Shown one piece after another: positions 15,916-25,326 of a stretch of 40,723 bases of DNA; within the stretch, counting starts at the first letter, position 1; every line of letters begins with the position of its first letter. The stretch lies in NCBI GenBank assembly GCA_030540255.1, contig JAUNWP010000009.1, forward strand, positions 1 through 40,723, in the 5' to 3' direction. A program made the translations under genes and the position numbers. The notes under the pieces are model-generated. The model was not told the DNA's origin, did no database searches, and saw only the letters and a list, made by a program, of their open reading frames with translations. Origin of the DNA: Eubacteriales bacterium (GTDB lineage Bacteria > Bacillota > Clostridia > Lachnospirales > Lachnospiraceae).

Positions 15916-15917
15916 TC

Positions 15918-16577
15918 TTACGCCTCTTTAAAACACTTTAAGAATTTTTCTATGTTTTCGGCAGCGTCACCCTTAAATACCGCAGAGCCTGCAACAAAGA
16001 CATTTGCACCTGCCTTTATAAGCTCCGAAACATTTGCAGAGCTAACACCTCCGTCTACTTCTATATCAAGCTCAAGTCTTCTGTCCTCCGCCATGCTGCG
16101 AAGCTTTGTTATCTTGTCGGTAACATAAGGAATATAGCTCTGTCCTCCGAAGCCCGGATTAACGCTCATAAGGAGCACCATATCAAGCTCTCCTATTATA
16201 TCCTCAAGCACCGATACAGGTGTAGCAGGATTAAGCACAACTCCTGCCTTGCATCCGCACTCCTTTATCGCCTGAACTGTCCTGTCGAGATGCCTGCACG
16301 CCTCATAATGAACAGTGATAATATCCGCTCCGGCATCGGCAAAGTCCTTGATATATCTTACCGGCTCCTCTATCATCAGATGCACGTCAAAAACCTTGTC
16401 CGTACACTTTCTGATTGACTTGATCACCGGGATACCGAAGCTTATATTCGGGACAAAGGCTCCGTCCATAACATCTATATGTATATATTCGGCGCCCTTG
16501 TCGGCAACAAGCTTAACAGCATCTCCGAGGTATGCAAAATCCGCCGACAATATCGACGGGGCAAGTATATAATTCAT
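15918..16577 (-). CDS. rpe: Ribulose-phosphate 3-epimerase
   Basis: Interconverts D-ribulose 5-phosphate and D-xylulose 5-phosphate in the pentose phosphate pathway. At 219 residues it has the normal length. Family motifs are [29 protein letters not shown] (metal ligands H33 and D35), [41 protein letters not shown] and [10 protein letters not shown]. It lies one base downstream of rsgA, as in many Firmicutes, and is probably translated by coupling. Confidence 0.97.
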   Translation of the reverse strand: MNYILAPSILSADFAYLGDAVKLVADKGAEYIHIDVMDGAFVPNISFGIPVIKSIRKCTDKVFDVHLMIEEPVRYIKDFADAGADIITVHYEACRHLDRTVQAIKECGCKAGVVLNPATPVSVLEDIIGELDMVLLMSVNPGFGGQSYIPYVTDKITKLRSMAEDRRLELDIEVDGGVSSANVSELIKAGANVFVAGSAVFKGDAAENIEKFLKCFKEA

Positions 16578-16578
16578 C

Positions 16579-17463
16579 TTATCTCTCCTTATCCTTTAAT
16601 TCCTCATATATCAGTCTGTAATTGTCATAGCGTTCCTCCGGGATCTTCCCTTCGGCAACGGCACGCTTCACGGCGCAGATATCCTCCGACTCATAGATAT
16701 GACTGCAGCCCGTATATTTGCACTTATCGTAATAATCATTGAACTCTTCGAAATAGAATCCGAGTCTGTCGGTTTCCACTCCTGTCACATAAAGTGAGGT
16801 AAAACCGGGTGTGTCAAGTACATAGCTGTCCGCATCTATGGTAAAGAGCTCGGTATGTCTTGTCGTCTGCTTACCGCGCTTTATCTTGGCGGAAAGCTCT
16901 CCCACCTCCATGCAGACTCCGTCGTTAAGCTTATTTGTAAGCGAGGATTTTCCGACACCCGAAGGTCCCGCAAGCACAGTAGTCTTATCCTTAAGCAGCT
17001 CACGTATGCTGTCAACATCCGCTTCATTTTCGGTAGAGCCGCATATTACTTTATATCCGGCGTTTTCATAGATATAACGGTAGCGCTCCATGAGTCCGTC
17101 TCGGTTAAGATCGGATTTGTTCAGGAAAATGTTGACCTGTATATCCTGCATACCCATATATATGAGAAAGCGGTCGAGGAGATTGGTATTAAGCTCAGGC
17201 TCCCGCACTGCAAATACGACCATTGCCTGATCTATATTTGCCACTGCCGGACGTATGAGCACATTTTCACGCTCAAGTATCTTTGTGAGACTGCCTTCCC
17301 GCTTATCCTCATCCAGTATCTCAAACTCGACATTGTCTCCGACAAGCGGTTTAATACCTAATTTTCTGAATATGCCTACAGCCCTGCATGAATATACCTC
17401 ATCGGTCTTTGGTGCATGAATATAATAAAATCCGCCTATTCCTTTGATTATCTTTCCTGTCAT
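16579..17463 (-). CDS. rsgA: Ribosome small-subunit-dependent GTPase A
   Basis: A circularly permuted GTPase that helps mature the 30S subunit. The N-terminal OB fold (about 1-70) is followed by the G4 motif NKSD (115-118), the P-loop GPSGVGKSS (166-174), the switch region GKQTTRH, and DTPGF. The C-terminal zinc motif is [11 protein letters not shown] with a further cysteine. 294 residues, normal length. It lies between prkC (20 bases upstream) and rpe (1 base), the conserved prkC-rsgA-rpe order. Confidence 0.97.
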   Translation of the reverse strand: MTGKIIKGIGGFYYIHAPKTDEVYSCRAVGIFRKLGIKPLVGDNVEFEILDEDKREGSLTKILERENVLIRPAVANIDQAMVVFAVREPELNTNLLDRFLIYMGMQDIQVNIFLNKSDLNRDGLMERYRYIYENAGYKVICGSTENEADVDSIRELLKDKTTVLAGPSGVGKSSLTNKLNDGVCMEVGELSAKIKRGKQTTRHTELFTIDADSYVLDTPGFTSLYVTGVETDRLGFYFEEFNDYYDKCKYTGCSHIYESEDICAVKRAVAEGKIPEERYDNYRLIYEELKDKER

Positions 17464-17483
17464 ACCGATATTAAAACGTCCGT

Positions 17484-19877
17484 TTACTTATGCTGTGAAA
17501 AACGTATAACATAGCTGCTGTATACATTACCCGTATCGGCACCGTATACCTCTACAGTACCCTCTGTTACTCCGTAGGCTCCCTTGATATTTCTGAAGCT
17601 TACAGGGATCTTGGTTCCCTCGGATACCGGTATAGGCTCACTCAGTGAGGTATATTCCAAAGATCCGTCTACACGCTGAGCGAGTCTTATTCCGACAAGC
17701 ACACTGTTCTGTGCTCCCGGTCCGGCTGCACTATCTCCTACAGTGCAGGTAGTATCTATATTTCCGTAATAATACTCTCCGCTGTCATAGCTGCTGCCCG
17801 TACCCGGACTTACTACAGTTCCGTTCAGAGCATTTTGGAAATCATTGATATCCTTGAATATAGTTCCGCTCTTTATTCCGCTGCCCGAGCCCACACATAC
17901 CTCAAGATCTACGGATTTACCCTTTTTGATCATGTCGTCAGCCTTGACCGACTGGTCAACTACATCGCCCTCTACCGAATCAGAAGAGCTTACCGCAGTT
18001 ATCTTGCCTATGCTTATATTGTTATCGTCAAGTAACTCAAACGCATCCTCAACTGCCATATTTGTAACATCAGGCATCTTGATATAATCCTCTGCCTTGC
18101 CGTAGCTGAGCACGAGCTTGACTCTGCGCTTTCCGTCACCGGTCTTGCCGTCATCCTTATAGCTGAGTACCAGATCCTCTGACACTTCATCTGAGAAATC
18201 TCTGTCACACTCATCGCTTACAGCCATGCCTGCATCCTGCACTGCCTTGACAGCGGCATCCTTTGTCATATTCTTGAGATTATCCAGTATATAATCCTCT
18301 TTATTTCCGAGCGATACCGTAACATATACCGTTGAATCGGAATTAAGCACATCATTTGCCGCCGGGCTCTGGTTCATAACGGTTCCCTTGGCATATTTAT
18401 CCGAATAATCCGTAGTGGATGAGTCCATGCTCATGTGAATAGATGCAAGTTTTGCTCTCGCATCATCAACATTCATGCCGATAAGGTCAGGCATTACATC
18501 CTCTCCCGTAATGCTTACGGTATAATCATTTGAACCATTGCTCTCTTCCGAGCTGTCGGATGAGCTTTCTGTCTCACTCTCCGCTGTCTTGGACTCCGCA
18601 GCCTTGTGTGCGTCAGATCCGGACTTAAGCACAAAGCCTCCGATAATGAATACTATGATGACTATGGCTGCGGTAATTCCCGCTATCATAAACTTTGTCT
18701 TTGAATCCTCATAACTGTCAAGGATACTGCCCTTGCTGCCTCTGTGAGCATTTCTCTCAACCACATAATCCTCATCGTCGTCATCGAGAAAATCATCAAC
18801 TGTATCCTTATTTCCGCTTCCGTATTCAGATCCGTTTCCGTGTTCTTTAACTCCGTACCCGTCTATCGGAACATTCTGTCCTCTTCCGGATGAGATTCTT
18901 ACATTATCATCATGATCTCCCGAAACTGCTCCGCCTGAAACCTCTTTAAGAGCTTCTGCGCTGCCTTGCTCCGTGGCTGTATGCTGCGCTGCTCCGCCTT
19001 CGGCTCTTGAATATTCGCTTGAAGAAACAGAATCATAGAGCTTAACAAAATGTCCGTCAGGCTCTGCCGCCGCATGCTTAAGATCCTCTATAAGCTCCTC
19101 TGCTGATTGATATCTGTCCTCAGGGGCCTTCTTGGTAGCCTTAAGTATGATATCGTTAAGTGCCGGATATATTCCGCTGTTATATACTATAGGCGGAACC
19201 ATGGCATCCTGCATATGAGCCATTATCACATTGCCGGCATCCTCTCCCTGATAAGGAAGTCTGCCTGTTATCATCTCATACATGGAAATGCCGAGCGAAT
19301 ACAGATCCGATCTTGCATCAGCCTCGCCGTTCCGGGCCTGCTCCGGAGCCATATAATGAGCCGAGCCTATAACAGGCTGACCGCTTAAGTCTGTGCTCAC
19401 CCTCTTGGCAATGCCGAAATCACCGATCTTGATACGGCCTTCCTTGGAAATGATTATATTCTGGCTCTTGATATCTCTGTGAATGATGCCGTTTCTGTGT
19501 GCCTCACCCAGTCCCTCGGCCGCCTGCATGGCTATGCCTATGGTCTCCTTGTTTGAGAGTCTGCCCTTACGCGCAATATAATCACGCAAAGTAATGCCCT
19601 CCACAAGCTCCATGACTATGTAGTGCATATCACCGCTGTTTACTATATCGTAAGCAGCCACAATATTTGAATGTGAGAGTCTGGCAGCGGCACGAGCTTC
19701 ATTTTTAAAACGCTCTATAAACTCTTTATCTGTGGAGTATTCCTCCTTGAGCATCTTAATTGCTATCTCTCTGTCAAGCTTTAAGTCTCTGGCCCTGTAT
19801 ACGGTAGCCATTCCTCCCTGCCCGATCTTTGAGAGTATCTGATATCTGCCGTCAAGTATGTCGCCGATATTAAGCAT
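17484..19877 (-). CDS. prkC: PASTA-domain Ser/Thr protein kinase (PrkC/Stk1/PknB-like)
   Basis: A membrane kinase that senses cell-wall fragments or lipid II and phosphorylates division, wall and translation proteins. The kinase domain fills about 12-270, with the glycine loop GQGGMATVY, Lys41, catalytic HRD at 133-135, DFG at 153-155, and APE in YMAPEQA. A long acidic linker leads to one membrane helix near 393-413 and three extracellular PASTA repeats (about 455-690). The last roughly 110 residues are not PASTA-like: a Ser/Gly/Tyr-rich stretch and a beta-rich domain. At 797 residues it is longer than B. subtilis PrkC. The start ATG overlaps the end of the phosphatase gene by 8 bases. Confidence 0.95.
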   Translation of the reverse strand: MLNIGDILDGRYQILSKIGQGGMATVYRARDLKLDREIAIKMLKEEYSTDKEFIERFKNEARAAARLSHSNIVAAYDIVNSGDMHYIVMELVEGITLRDYIARKGRLSNKETIGIAMQAAEGLGEAHRNGIIHRDIKSQNIIISKEGRIKIGDFGIAKRVSTDLSGQPVIGSAHYMAPEQARNGEADARSDLYSLGISMYEMITGRLPYQGEDAGNVIMAHMQDAMVPPIVYNSGIYPALNDIILKATKKAPEDRYQSAEELIEDLKHAAAEPDGHFVKLYDSVSSSEYSRAEGGAAQHTATEQGSAEALKEVSGGAVSGDHDDNVRISSGRGQNVPIDGYGVKEHGNGSEYGSGNKDTVDDFLDDDDEDYVVERNAHRGSKGSILDSYEDSKTKFMIAGITAAIVIIVFIIGGFVLKSGSDAHKAAESKTAESETESSSDSSEESNGSNDYTVSITGEDVMPDLIGMNVDDARAKLASIHMSMDSSTTDYSDKYAKGTVMNQSPAANDVLNSDSTVYVTVSLGNKEDYILDNLKNMTKDAAVKAVQDAGMAVSDECDRDFSDEVSEDLVLSYKDDGKTGDGKRRVKLVLSYGKAEDYIKMPDVTNMAVEDAFELLDDNNISIGKITAVSSSDSVEGDVVDQSVKADDMIKKGKSVDLEVCVGSGSGIKSGTIFKDINDFQNALNGTVVSPGTGSSYDSGEYYYGNIDTTCTVGDSAAGPGAQNSVLVGIRLAQRVDGSLEYTSLSEPIPVSEGTKIPVSFRNIKGAYGVTEGTVEVYGADTGNVYSSYVIRFSQHK

Positions 19878-20616
19878 TTACTTCACCGTCCCCGGATTCA
19901 TATTTGATTAGAATGACCGCTATATTGTCATTGCCGCCGTTTTCATTGGCAGCTGCAATAAGCGTGTTTGCCTTGTACTGAAGGCTGCCGTGCCCCGATA
20001 TGATTGCAAATATCGAGTCATCGTCAACCATGTTTGTAAGTCCGTCCGAGCATATAAGTATATAATCATTTTTGACAAGGTCAACCTCAAAAAAGTCTGC
20101 CTTGACCGTATCTTCTATACCCACAGCTCTTGTAATGATGTTCTTATTCTTGTTGTATTCCTCGGAATATCTGCTGATATTTCCGAGCTCGACCTGCTCC
20201 TCAACATAGGAATGATCCTTTGTCACCTGAGTGATGCCGTCTCTTATTATATACAGTCTCGAATCACCTACATTTGCAACCGTAAGCATGCCGTTTCTGA
20301 TGACTGCCGCCACCATGGTTGAGCCCATACCGCTTAATGCCGGATCCGAATGTGACTTCTCATACACAAGAGTATTGGACATACCTATAGCGCTCTTAAG
20401 CACCTTGATTATGTCCTCGCTCTTATTTCTGGAAATGTATCCGACCATGGTCTCTGTAAGATATTTGGACGCAAAATCTCCGCTCCTGTGTCCGCCCATA
20501 CCGTCCGCCAGTATAAACAGATTCGGAAATACACCGACAGGCTGTATGCTTTGAAAAATAAAATCCTGATTAACGGCTCTCTTTAATCCGATATCAGTTA
20601 ATGCCTGTATCTGCAT
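19870..20616 (-). CDS. stp: PP2C-type Ser/Thr phosphatase (Stp1/PrpC)
   Basis: Reverses phosphorylation by the neighbouring kinase. 248 residues with the metal-binding PP2C motifs: NQD (16-18), ADGMGGHRSG (37-46), GSTMVAAVI, VGDSRLYIIR, CSDGLTNMVDD and the closing GGNDNIAVILI. It is cytoplasmic, with no membrane segment. Its start ATG at 20616 lies inside the end of rlmN (23-base overlap), and its own end overlaps the kinase start by 8 bases, so all three genes are probably translationally coupled. Confidence 0.96.
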   Translation of the reverse strand: MQIQALTDIGLKRAVNQDFIFQSIQPVGVFPNLFILADGMGGHRSGDFASKYLTETMVGYISRNKSEDIIKVLKSAIGMSNTLVYEKSHSDPALSGMGSTMVAAVIRNGMLTVANVGDSRLYIIRDGITQVTKDHSYVEEQVELGNISRYSEEYNKNKNIITRAVGIEDTVKADFFEVDLVKNDYILICSDGLTNMVDDDSIFAIISGHGSLQYKANTLIAAANENGGNDNIAVILIKYESGDGEVNA

Positions 20617-21673
20617 TTTTTATATGTCTCCTTCTGAGCTGTCCGCAGGCAGAGCTTATATCTCTGCCCATTTCTCTCCTGACTGTTGCATTTATACCGT
20701 TTTTCTCCAATATAAGTCTGAATCTCTCTACAGATTCTCTGTCAGGGCTCTCATACTCCCTCTCCTCTATCGGATTGACCGGTATTATATTTACATGGAA
20801 GGCTCCTTCGTGTGATTTGAACCCTCCCGCAAATCTCTTTAATAATCTTACGAGCCTGTGTGCCTCATCCTCACTGTCATTCACGCCCTTTACGACAGAA
20901 TACTCAAAGCTGAGTCTCCTGCCCGTCTCATTGTAATAATAAGCACAGGCCTTAAGCACTTCGTCTATAGCATATCTCTTTGCTATAGGCATTATCTCTT
21001 CTCTCTTTTCCTGACTCGGAGCGTGTAAGGAAAGCGCCAGTGTTATCGGCAGCCCTTCCCCGGCAAGTCTCTCTATATTCGGAACTATACCGCAGGTGCT
21101 TAAGGTAATATTTCTTGCCGATATATTTGATCCGTTTTCATCGGATATCATACGCAGGAATCTGACGACCTCATCATAGTTTTCAAGCGGTTCACCCGAT
21201 CCCATTATAACTATATTGGATATGCGCTCTCCGAGATCACGTTCTATCCTGTACACCTCTGCAAGCATCTCTGCCGCCGTAAGGCTTCTGACACAGCCGT
21301 CTATGGTTGAAGCACAGAATCTGCAGCCCATTGCACAGCCCACCTGTGAGCTGATGCACACAGAATTACCATGCTTATACTTCATGAGCACCGCTTCGAT
21401 CACATTGCCGTCATATAAAGCAAATATATATTTGCGTGTTCCGTCAAGCTTTGAGATGAGCACATCCTCGGCATTCATTATAGTTATAAAATGATCTGCC
21501 GAAAGCTTTTCCTTAAGTGTCTTCGGAATATTATTCATCTCGTCAAAGGATGCAGCCTTGTTCTTATGCAGCCATCCGTAGATCTGAACCGCACGAAAGG
21601 CAGGCTCTTTGTATTCCTTCATCAAAGCCTTCATCTCGTCAATATTCAGTTCACAGATATCCTTCTTCTCCAT
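20594..21673 (-). CDS. rlmN: 23S rRNA/tRNA adenine-C2 methyltransferase
   Basis: A radical-SAM enzyme that makes 2-methyladenosine at 23S rRNA A2503 and tRNA A37. 359 residues with the [4Fe-4S] motif GCAMGCRFCAST near 120, GSGEPLENYDEVVRFLR, SLHAPSQEKREEIMPI and the C-terminal catalytic cysteine in GRDISSACGQLR. The N-terminal helical domain opens with ICELNIDEMKALM. The cfr-type variant (linezolid resistance) is not suggested: the gene is chromosomal, in the conserved rsmB-rlmN-stp order. Start ATG 21673 after GGGATAGAAG. Confidence 0.95.
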   Translation of the reverse strand: MEKKDICELNIDEMKALMKEYKEPAFRAVQIYGWLHKNKAASFDEMNNIPKTLKEKLSADHFITIMNAEDVLISKLDGTRKYIFALYDGNVIEAVLMKYKHGNSVCISSQVGCAMGCRFCASTIDGCVRSLTAAEMLAEVYRIERDLGERISNIVIMGSGEPLENYDEVVRFLRMISDENGSNISARNITLSTCGIVPNIERLAGEGLPITLALSLHAPSQEKREEIMPIAKRYAIDEVLKACAYYYNETGRRLSFEYSVVKGVNDSEDEAHRLVRLLKRFAGGFKSHEGAFHVNIIPVNPIEEREYESPDRESVERFRLILEKNGINATVRREMGRDISSACGQLRRRHIKNADTGIN

Positions 21674-21694
21674 CTTCTATCCCGTTCCTGTACC

Positions 21695-21724
21695 GCCTGT
21701 CCGCCGTGTATTTACGGCTCAGGC
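21695..21724 (-). other. Hairpin between rsmB and rlmN
   Basis: GCCTG/CAGGC and inner GCCGT/ACGGC form a two-part stem with a 6-base loop directly after the rsmB stop codon. It has no T-run, so it is not an ordinary terminator. It may act as an RNA processing or stabilising element within the cluster. Confidence 0.4.
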
Positions 21725-23143
21725 TTAATATTTCTTCTGTAATACGGCTATATAGAAGCCGTCGTTATGCTCTCCCGGAAGGAGCTTGCATTCCGCGATT
21801 TTCTTAAAGCCAAGTTCATTTTCCGCAAATTCGGAGTTCATTTCATTTTCCGCCCTGCTGAGTGTACAGGTCGAATAGACCAGCTTACCCTTAGGCTTAA
21901 CGAATCTGCTTACATTGCGTAAGATATCACGCTGCAGCTCCTGCAGCTCGGCAACCGAATACTCCTCAAGATTAAGCTTGATATCCGGCTTTTTGCCTAT
22001 GACTCCGAGTCCCGAGCACGGGAGATCGGCAATCAGTATGTCTGCTCTGTACAGACTTTCTTCGTCCTCCTTGAGAGCGTCCTGTACCCTGACACTTATA
22101 TTTTTATATCCGCAGCGCTTGACATTTTCCTCAATAAGCGCGGTCTTCTGACTCGATACATCTCTTGCCTCTATCCTGCAGCTGTCACCGCAAAGCTCTG
22201 CTATGGCAAGCGACTTGCCTCCGGGTGCGGCACAGACATCAATAATATTGTCTCCGCTTGCCGCTTCCGCAAACGAAGCCACAAGTGCCGAAGCAGGATC
22301 CTGCACGGTGATATAGCCCTTATTAAAGGCTTTGGCTGTCGCTATATCCCCTCCGCTTATCTCATACATTACAGGAAGTGCCGGGTTATGCGCTCCGCTA
22401 AGCTTTGCTCCCTCAAGCATAGTCTCCATGTCTATCCTTGCAGTCTCGAAGCCGTCTTCCTTAAGCATTTCAACTATATATTTCTCAAGCTCCTGCTTGT
22501 TTTCTCCTGTCTTACCTCCGAGCGCAGCTCTTCGGAGATTAAATCTCACACTTTCCTTCCGTCCGCAAAGATATGCCTCAAAGATGCGTACCGCTGTCTC
22601 TCTTCCGTAATCCTTCTCAAGCAGTGAGCATATCCACGCAGGCAGAGAATATTTTACGGTATCCTTGCCTTCTATATCTGTCTTTGCTCCGTCTGCTTCA
22701 AAATCCCTTACCGCAGCTCTCAATACACCGTTTACAAAGCCGCTCATTCCGTCCATGCCGTGCAGCTTTACAAGCTTTACAGCCTCATTGCAGGCGGCGC
22801 TGTTCGGAACTCTGTCCATGAACATGATCTGATATAAGGACATGCGGAGCACTGCCCTGATAAGCGGCTTCTGAGATTTCATGGGCTTGGTAAGAAATCT
22901 GCTTAAACAAACATCAAGAGTGATGAGTCTGTCGAGAGTACCCATCACTATATGCTCGATAAATGCCCTGTCCGTGCTGCTGAGCATGATACCGCCACGC
23001 TTGATATCATCAAAGCATTCCTTCAATATGGTATTGGATTTGCGGCTGTTTTCACATATCTCAATCAGCACAAAAAGCGCGATGTCTCGCGCGTTTTGTT
23101 TATCCTTGATATTATAGTTTTTTCCGGATCTCGGCATCCTCAT
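21725..23143 (-). CDS. rsmB: 16S rRNA (cytosine(967)-C5)-methyltransferase
   Basis: 472 residues. The N-terminal NusB-like RNA-binding domain (about 15-150) contains ALFVLIEICENSRKSNTIL and SSTDRAFIEHIVMGTLDR. The C-terminal SAM methyltransferase has VQDPASALVASF, DVCAAPGGKSLAIAEL, and the two catalytic cysteines in ADLPCSGLGVIGKKPDIK and VYSTCTLSRAENE. The start ATG at 23143 follows GAGAGGAAAAG. Downstream rlmN is 51 bases away, with a hairpin between. Confidence 0.95.
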   Translation of the reverse strand: MRMPRSGKNYNIKDKQNARDIALFVLIEICENSRKSNTILKECFDDIKRGGIMLSSTDRAFIEHIVMGTLDRLITLDVCLSRFLTKPMKSQKPLIRAVLRMSLYQIMFMDRVPNSAACNEAVKLVKLHGMDGMSGFVNGVLRAAVRDFEADGAKTDIEGKDTVKYSLPAWICSLLEKDYGRETAVRIFEAYLCGRKESVRFNLRRAALGGKTGENKQELEKYIVEMLKEDGFETARIDMETMLEGAKLSGAHNPALPVMYEISGGDIATAKAFNKGYITVQDPASALVASFAEAASGDNIIDVCAAPGGKSLAIAELCGDSCRIEARDVSSQKTALIEENVKRCGYKNISVRVQDALKEDEESLYRADILIADLPCSGLGVIGKKPDIKLNLEEYSVAELQELQRDILRNVSRFVKPKGKLVYSTCTLSRAENEMNSEFAENELGFKKIAECKLLPGEHNDGFYIAVLQKKY

Positions 23144-23171
23144 AAATACTTTTCCTCTCCGTCCTCACTTA

Positions 23172-23861
23172 TCAGTCTCTGTTGCGTCCTCTTGCAAGGA
23201 TAATAAGTCTGAGGAGCTGAAGTATGGCAGATGCCGCAGCCGCAACATAAGTAAGTCCTGCTGCTCTCAGTACCTTCTTTGCTCCGGCAAGCTCCTCTCC
23301 CTGCAGCATACCGTTAGCCTGTATTATCCTAAGCGCTCTGTTGGACGCATTATACTCTATAGGAAGCAGCAATATCGAAAACATAACTCCGAGGCTGAAC
23401 AGTACTATGCCAAGCTTCATGATCGGCTCATATGAAAAGATAAGTCCCGCAATTACAATGTATATTCCTGCCTGTGATCCGAAAGAGCACACCGGAGCCA
23501 GACTTCTCTGTATAGTAAGAGGAAAATATCCTGTAGCATCCTGTATGGCGTGTCCGCACTCGTGAGCGGCTATGCCTATACTTGCAATGCTGCTTGAATT
23601 ATAGTTTTCCTGAAGGAGACAAAGCTCCTTTTTAGCCGGAGAATAATAATCCGAATGAGCTCCGCTTATCATTCTTACCGAAACATCATATATGCCGTTA
23701 TCGTTCAGTATCTTCCTGGCAGCCTCAGCCGCTGTGATTCCGGAATAGCTCCTCTTTCTGCGATACTCATTGATAAGCCCGTTTACATTGGCCGAAGCCC
23801 ACATTGAGAGCACAGCACCTATAATCACCAATATATACGTAGGATCGTAATAATAAAACAT
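23172..23861 (-). CDS. YugP-family zinc metallopeptidase, membrane
   Basis: 229 residues with a hydrophobic N-terminal helix (about 8-25), a zinc site HECGH at 100-104, and several further hydrophobic helices near 115-165 and 205-225. This pattern (MFYYYDPTYILVIIGAVLSM, ARKILNDNGI, SSSIASIGIAAHECGHAIQDA) is the YugP/DUF zinc-peptidase family. Its function is poorly known. It is one base after fmt and 28 bases before rsmB, a position typical for Firmicute fmt clusters. Confidence 0.9.
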   Translation of the reverse strand: MFYYYDPTYILVIIGAVLSMWASANVNGLINEYRRKRSYSGITAAEAARKILNDNGIYDVSVRMISGAHSDYYSPAKKELCLLQENYNSSSIASIGIAAHECGHAIQDATGYFPLTIQRSLAPVCSFGSQAGIYIVIAGLIFSYEPIMKLGIVLFSLGVMFSILLLPIEYNASNRALRIIQANGMLQGEELAGAKKVLRAAGLTYVAAAASAILQLLRLIILARGRNRD

Positions 23862-23862
23862 A

Positions 23863-24807
23863 TCAGCCTCTTTCTCTTCCGAAAATACCGTCTATCGTAT
23901 TGCCTCTCAGATAGTCGGCAGTCTTCATACGCTTCTTGCTCTCAGGCTGAAGCTCCGTTATCTCTATTGCACCGTCACCGGCAGCAACATACAGCTTACC
24001 ATCCTTTGCAAGAGCCGTTCCCGGAGTTGTTCCGTCCGCAAATACCTTGTGATCTGCAAGCTTTGCCTTATGTATCTTGAGCATACTTCCGTTATAGTAG
24101 GTAAAGGTTCCCGGCCACGGATACAGGCCTCTTATAAGCCTCTCTATGCCTGCCGCATCCTTATTCCAGTCGATATTGCCCATATCCTTGGAAAGTGTCT
24201 TGGCATAGCAGCTTCCCTCCTCAGGCTGCGGGATCGGTTTAAGACTTCCTTCCTCAACACCCTTAAGAGTATCGCAGATAAGCTCCGCTCCCAATGCGGC
24301 AAGCTTGTCAAAGAGCGAACCGCCTGTCTCGTCTGCCGCCGGAACTATCTTTCTTACCATGAGCATATCTCCGGTATCAAGTCCCTCATCCATAAGCATG
24401 CTTGTGACTCCGGTCTCCTTATCACCCTCGATGACTGCCCACTGTATAGGAGCAGCACCTCTCCACCTCGGAAGCAGCGACGCATGAACATTGATGCAGC
24501 CGTACTTAGGTATATCGAGAAGCTCCTTCTTAAGTATCTTGCCGTATGCCGTAACCACTATAACATCCGGCTTAAGCTCTCTTATATGTGCGATAAAATC
24601 GGGATCCGATGCCTTCTCCGGCTGCAGTATCTCGCTTATGCCAAGCTCAAGCGCCTTACGCTTGACCTCTGTCGGCTTAAGCTCGCTGTGACGTCCCACC
24701 GGCTTATCCGGCTGGCTTACCACTGCTATTATCTCATAGCCCGCTTTATAGATTGCTTCAAGATTTGATGCCGCAAAATCCGGCGTTCCCATAAAAATTA
24801 CACGCAT
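23863..24807 (-). CDS. fmt: Methionyl-tRNA formyltransferase
   Basis: Adds a formyl group from 10-formyl-tetrahydrofolate to Met-tRNAfMet. 314 residues, normal length. The N-terminal transferase domain opens with MRVIFMGTPDFAASNL. The catalytic residues are N106, H108 in NVHASLLPRWRGAAPIQWA and D144 in EGLDTGDM. The C-terminal tRNA-binding domain carries LIRGLYPWPGTFTYY. It lies directly after def (3 bases), the conserved def-fmt pair that adds and removes the same formyl group. Confidence 0.97.
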   Translation of the reverse strand: MRVIFMGTPDFAASNLEAIYKAGYEIIAVVSQPDKPVGRHSELKPTEVKRKALELGISEILQPEKASDPDFIAHIRELKPDVIVVTAYGKILKKELLDIPKYGCINVHASLLPRWRGAAPIQWAVIEGDKETGVTSMLMDEGLDTGDMLMVRKIVPAADETGGSLFDKLAALGAELICDTLKGVEEGSLKPIPQPEEGSCYAKTLSKDMGNIDWNKDAAGIERLIRGLYPWPGTFTYYNGSMLKIHKAKLADHKVFADGTTPGTALAKDGKLYVAAGDGAIEITELQPESKKRMKTADYLRGNTIDGIFGRERG

Positions 24808-24810
24808 CTG

Positions 24811-25311
24811 TTATTCTTCCTCTGCTTCTTCCTCTTCCGGCAGCTTACTGAGATCGACCAGTTCTCCGTTCACCTTATCGATATAGAGCACTCCGTGCAG
24901 GTGATCATTCTCATGCTGAATACATCTTGCAAGAAGTCCGTCTGCCTCAAGCTCAAACTCCTCCATATTTGCATCAAGTGCTCTTACCTTGACATGCTCG
25001 GCTCTTGTGACCTGTCCCTGATATCCCGGTACGCTTAAGCAGCCCTCATTATCGGTCTGCTCTCCGCTAAGCTCGATTATCTCGGGATTGATGAATACAT
25101 AAGGCTCGCACTCCTCAACTCCGCAGTCGATAACAAAGAGCTTCTTGAGTATGCCCACCTGAGGTGCGGCAAGCCCCACGCCGTTTGCCTCATACATGGT
25201 ATCGAACATATCGTCGATAAGTATCGCCGTACGCTCCGTCATCTCCTTGATATCCTTACACTCTTTTCTGAGGATATCATCCCCTTCCTTACGTATCTCT
25301 CTGATTGCCAT
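24811..25311 (-). CDS. def: Peptide deformylase
   Basis: Removes the formyl group from nascent N-terminal methionine. 166 residues. All three metal-site motifs are intact: GVGLAAPQVG (44-53), EGCLSVPG with C91, and QHENDHLHG with H133, E134 and H137. A C-terminal run of glutamates (PEEEEAEEE) is unusual but probably harmless. The start ATG follows AAGGAAG, 15 bases after priA. Confidence 0.97.
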   Translation of the reverse strand: MAIREIRKEGDDILRKECKDIKEMTERTAILIDDMFDTMYEANGVGLAAPQVGILKKLFVIDCGVEECEPYVFINPEIIELSGEQTDNEGCLSVPGYQGQVTRAEHVKVRALDANMEEFELEADGLLARCIQHENDHLHGVLYIDKVNGELVDLSKLPEEEEAEEE

Positions 25312-25326
25312 AGCTTTATATCTTCC

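Noticed and set aside
20594..21673. Cfr-type resistance methyltransferase
   Set aside because: The context (rsmB-rlmN-stp) and sequence fit housekeeping RlmN; nothing suggests a mobile resistance gene.
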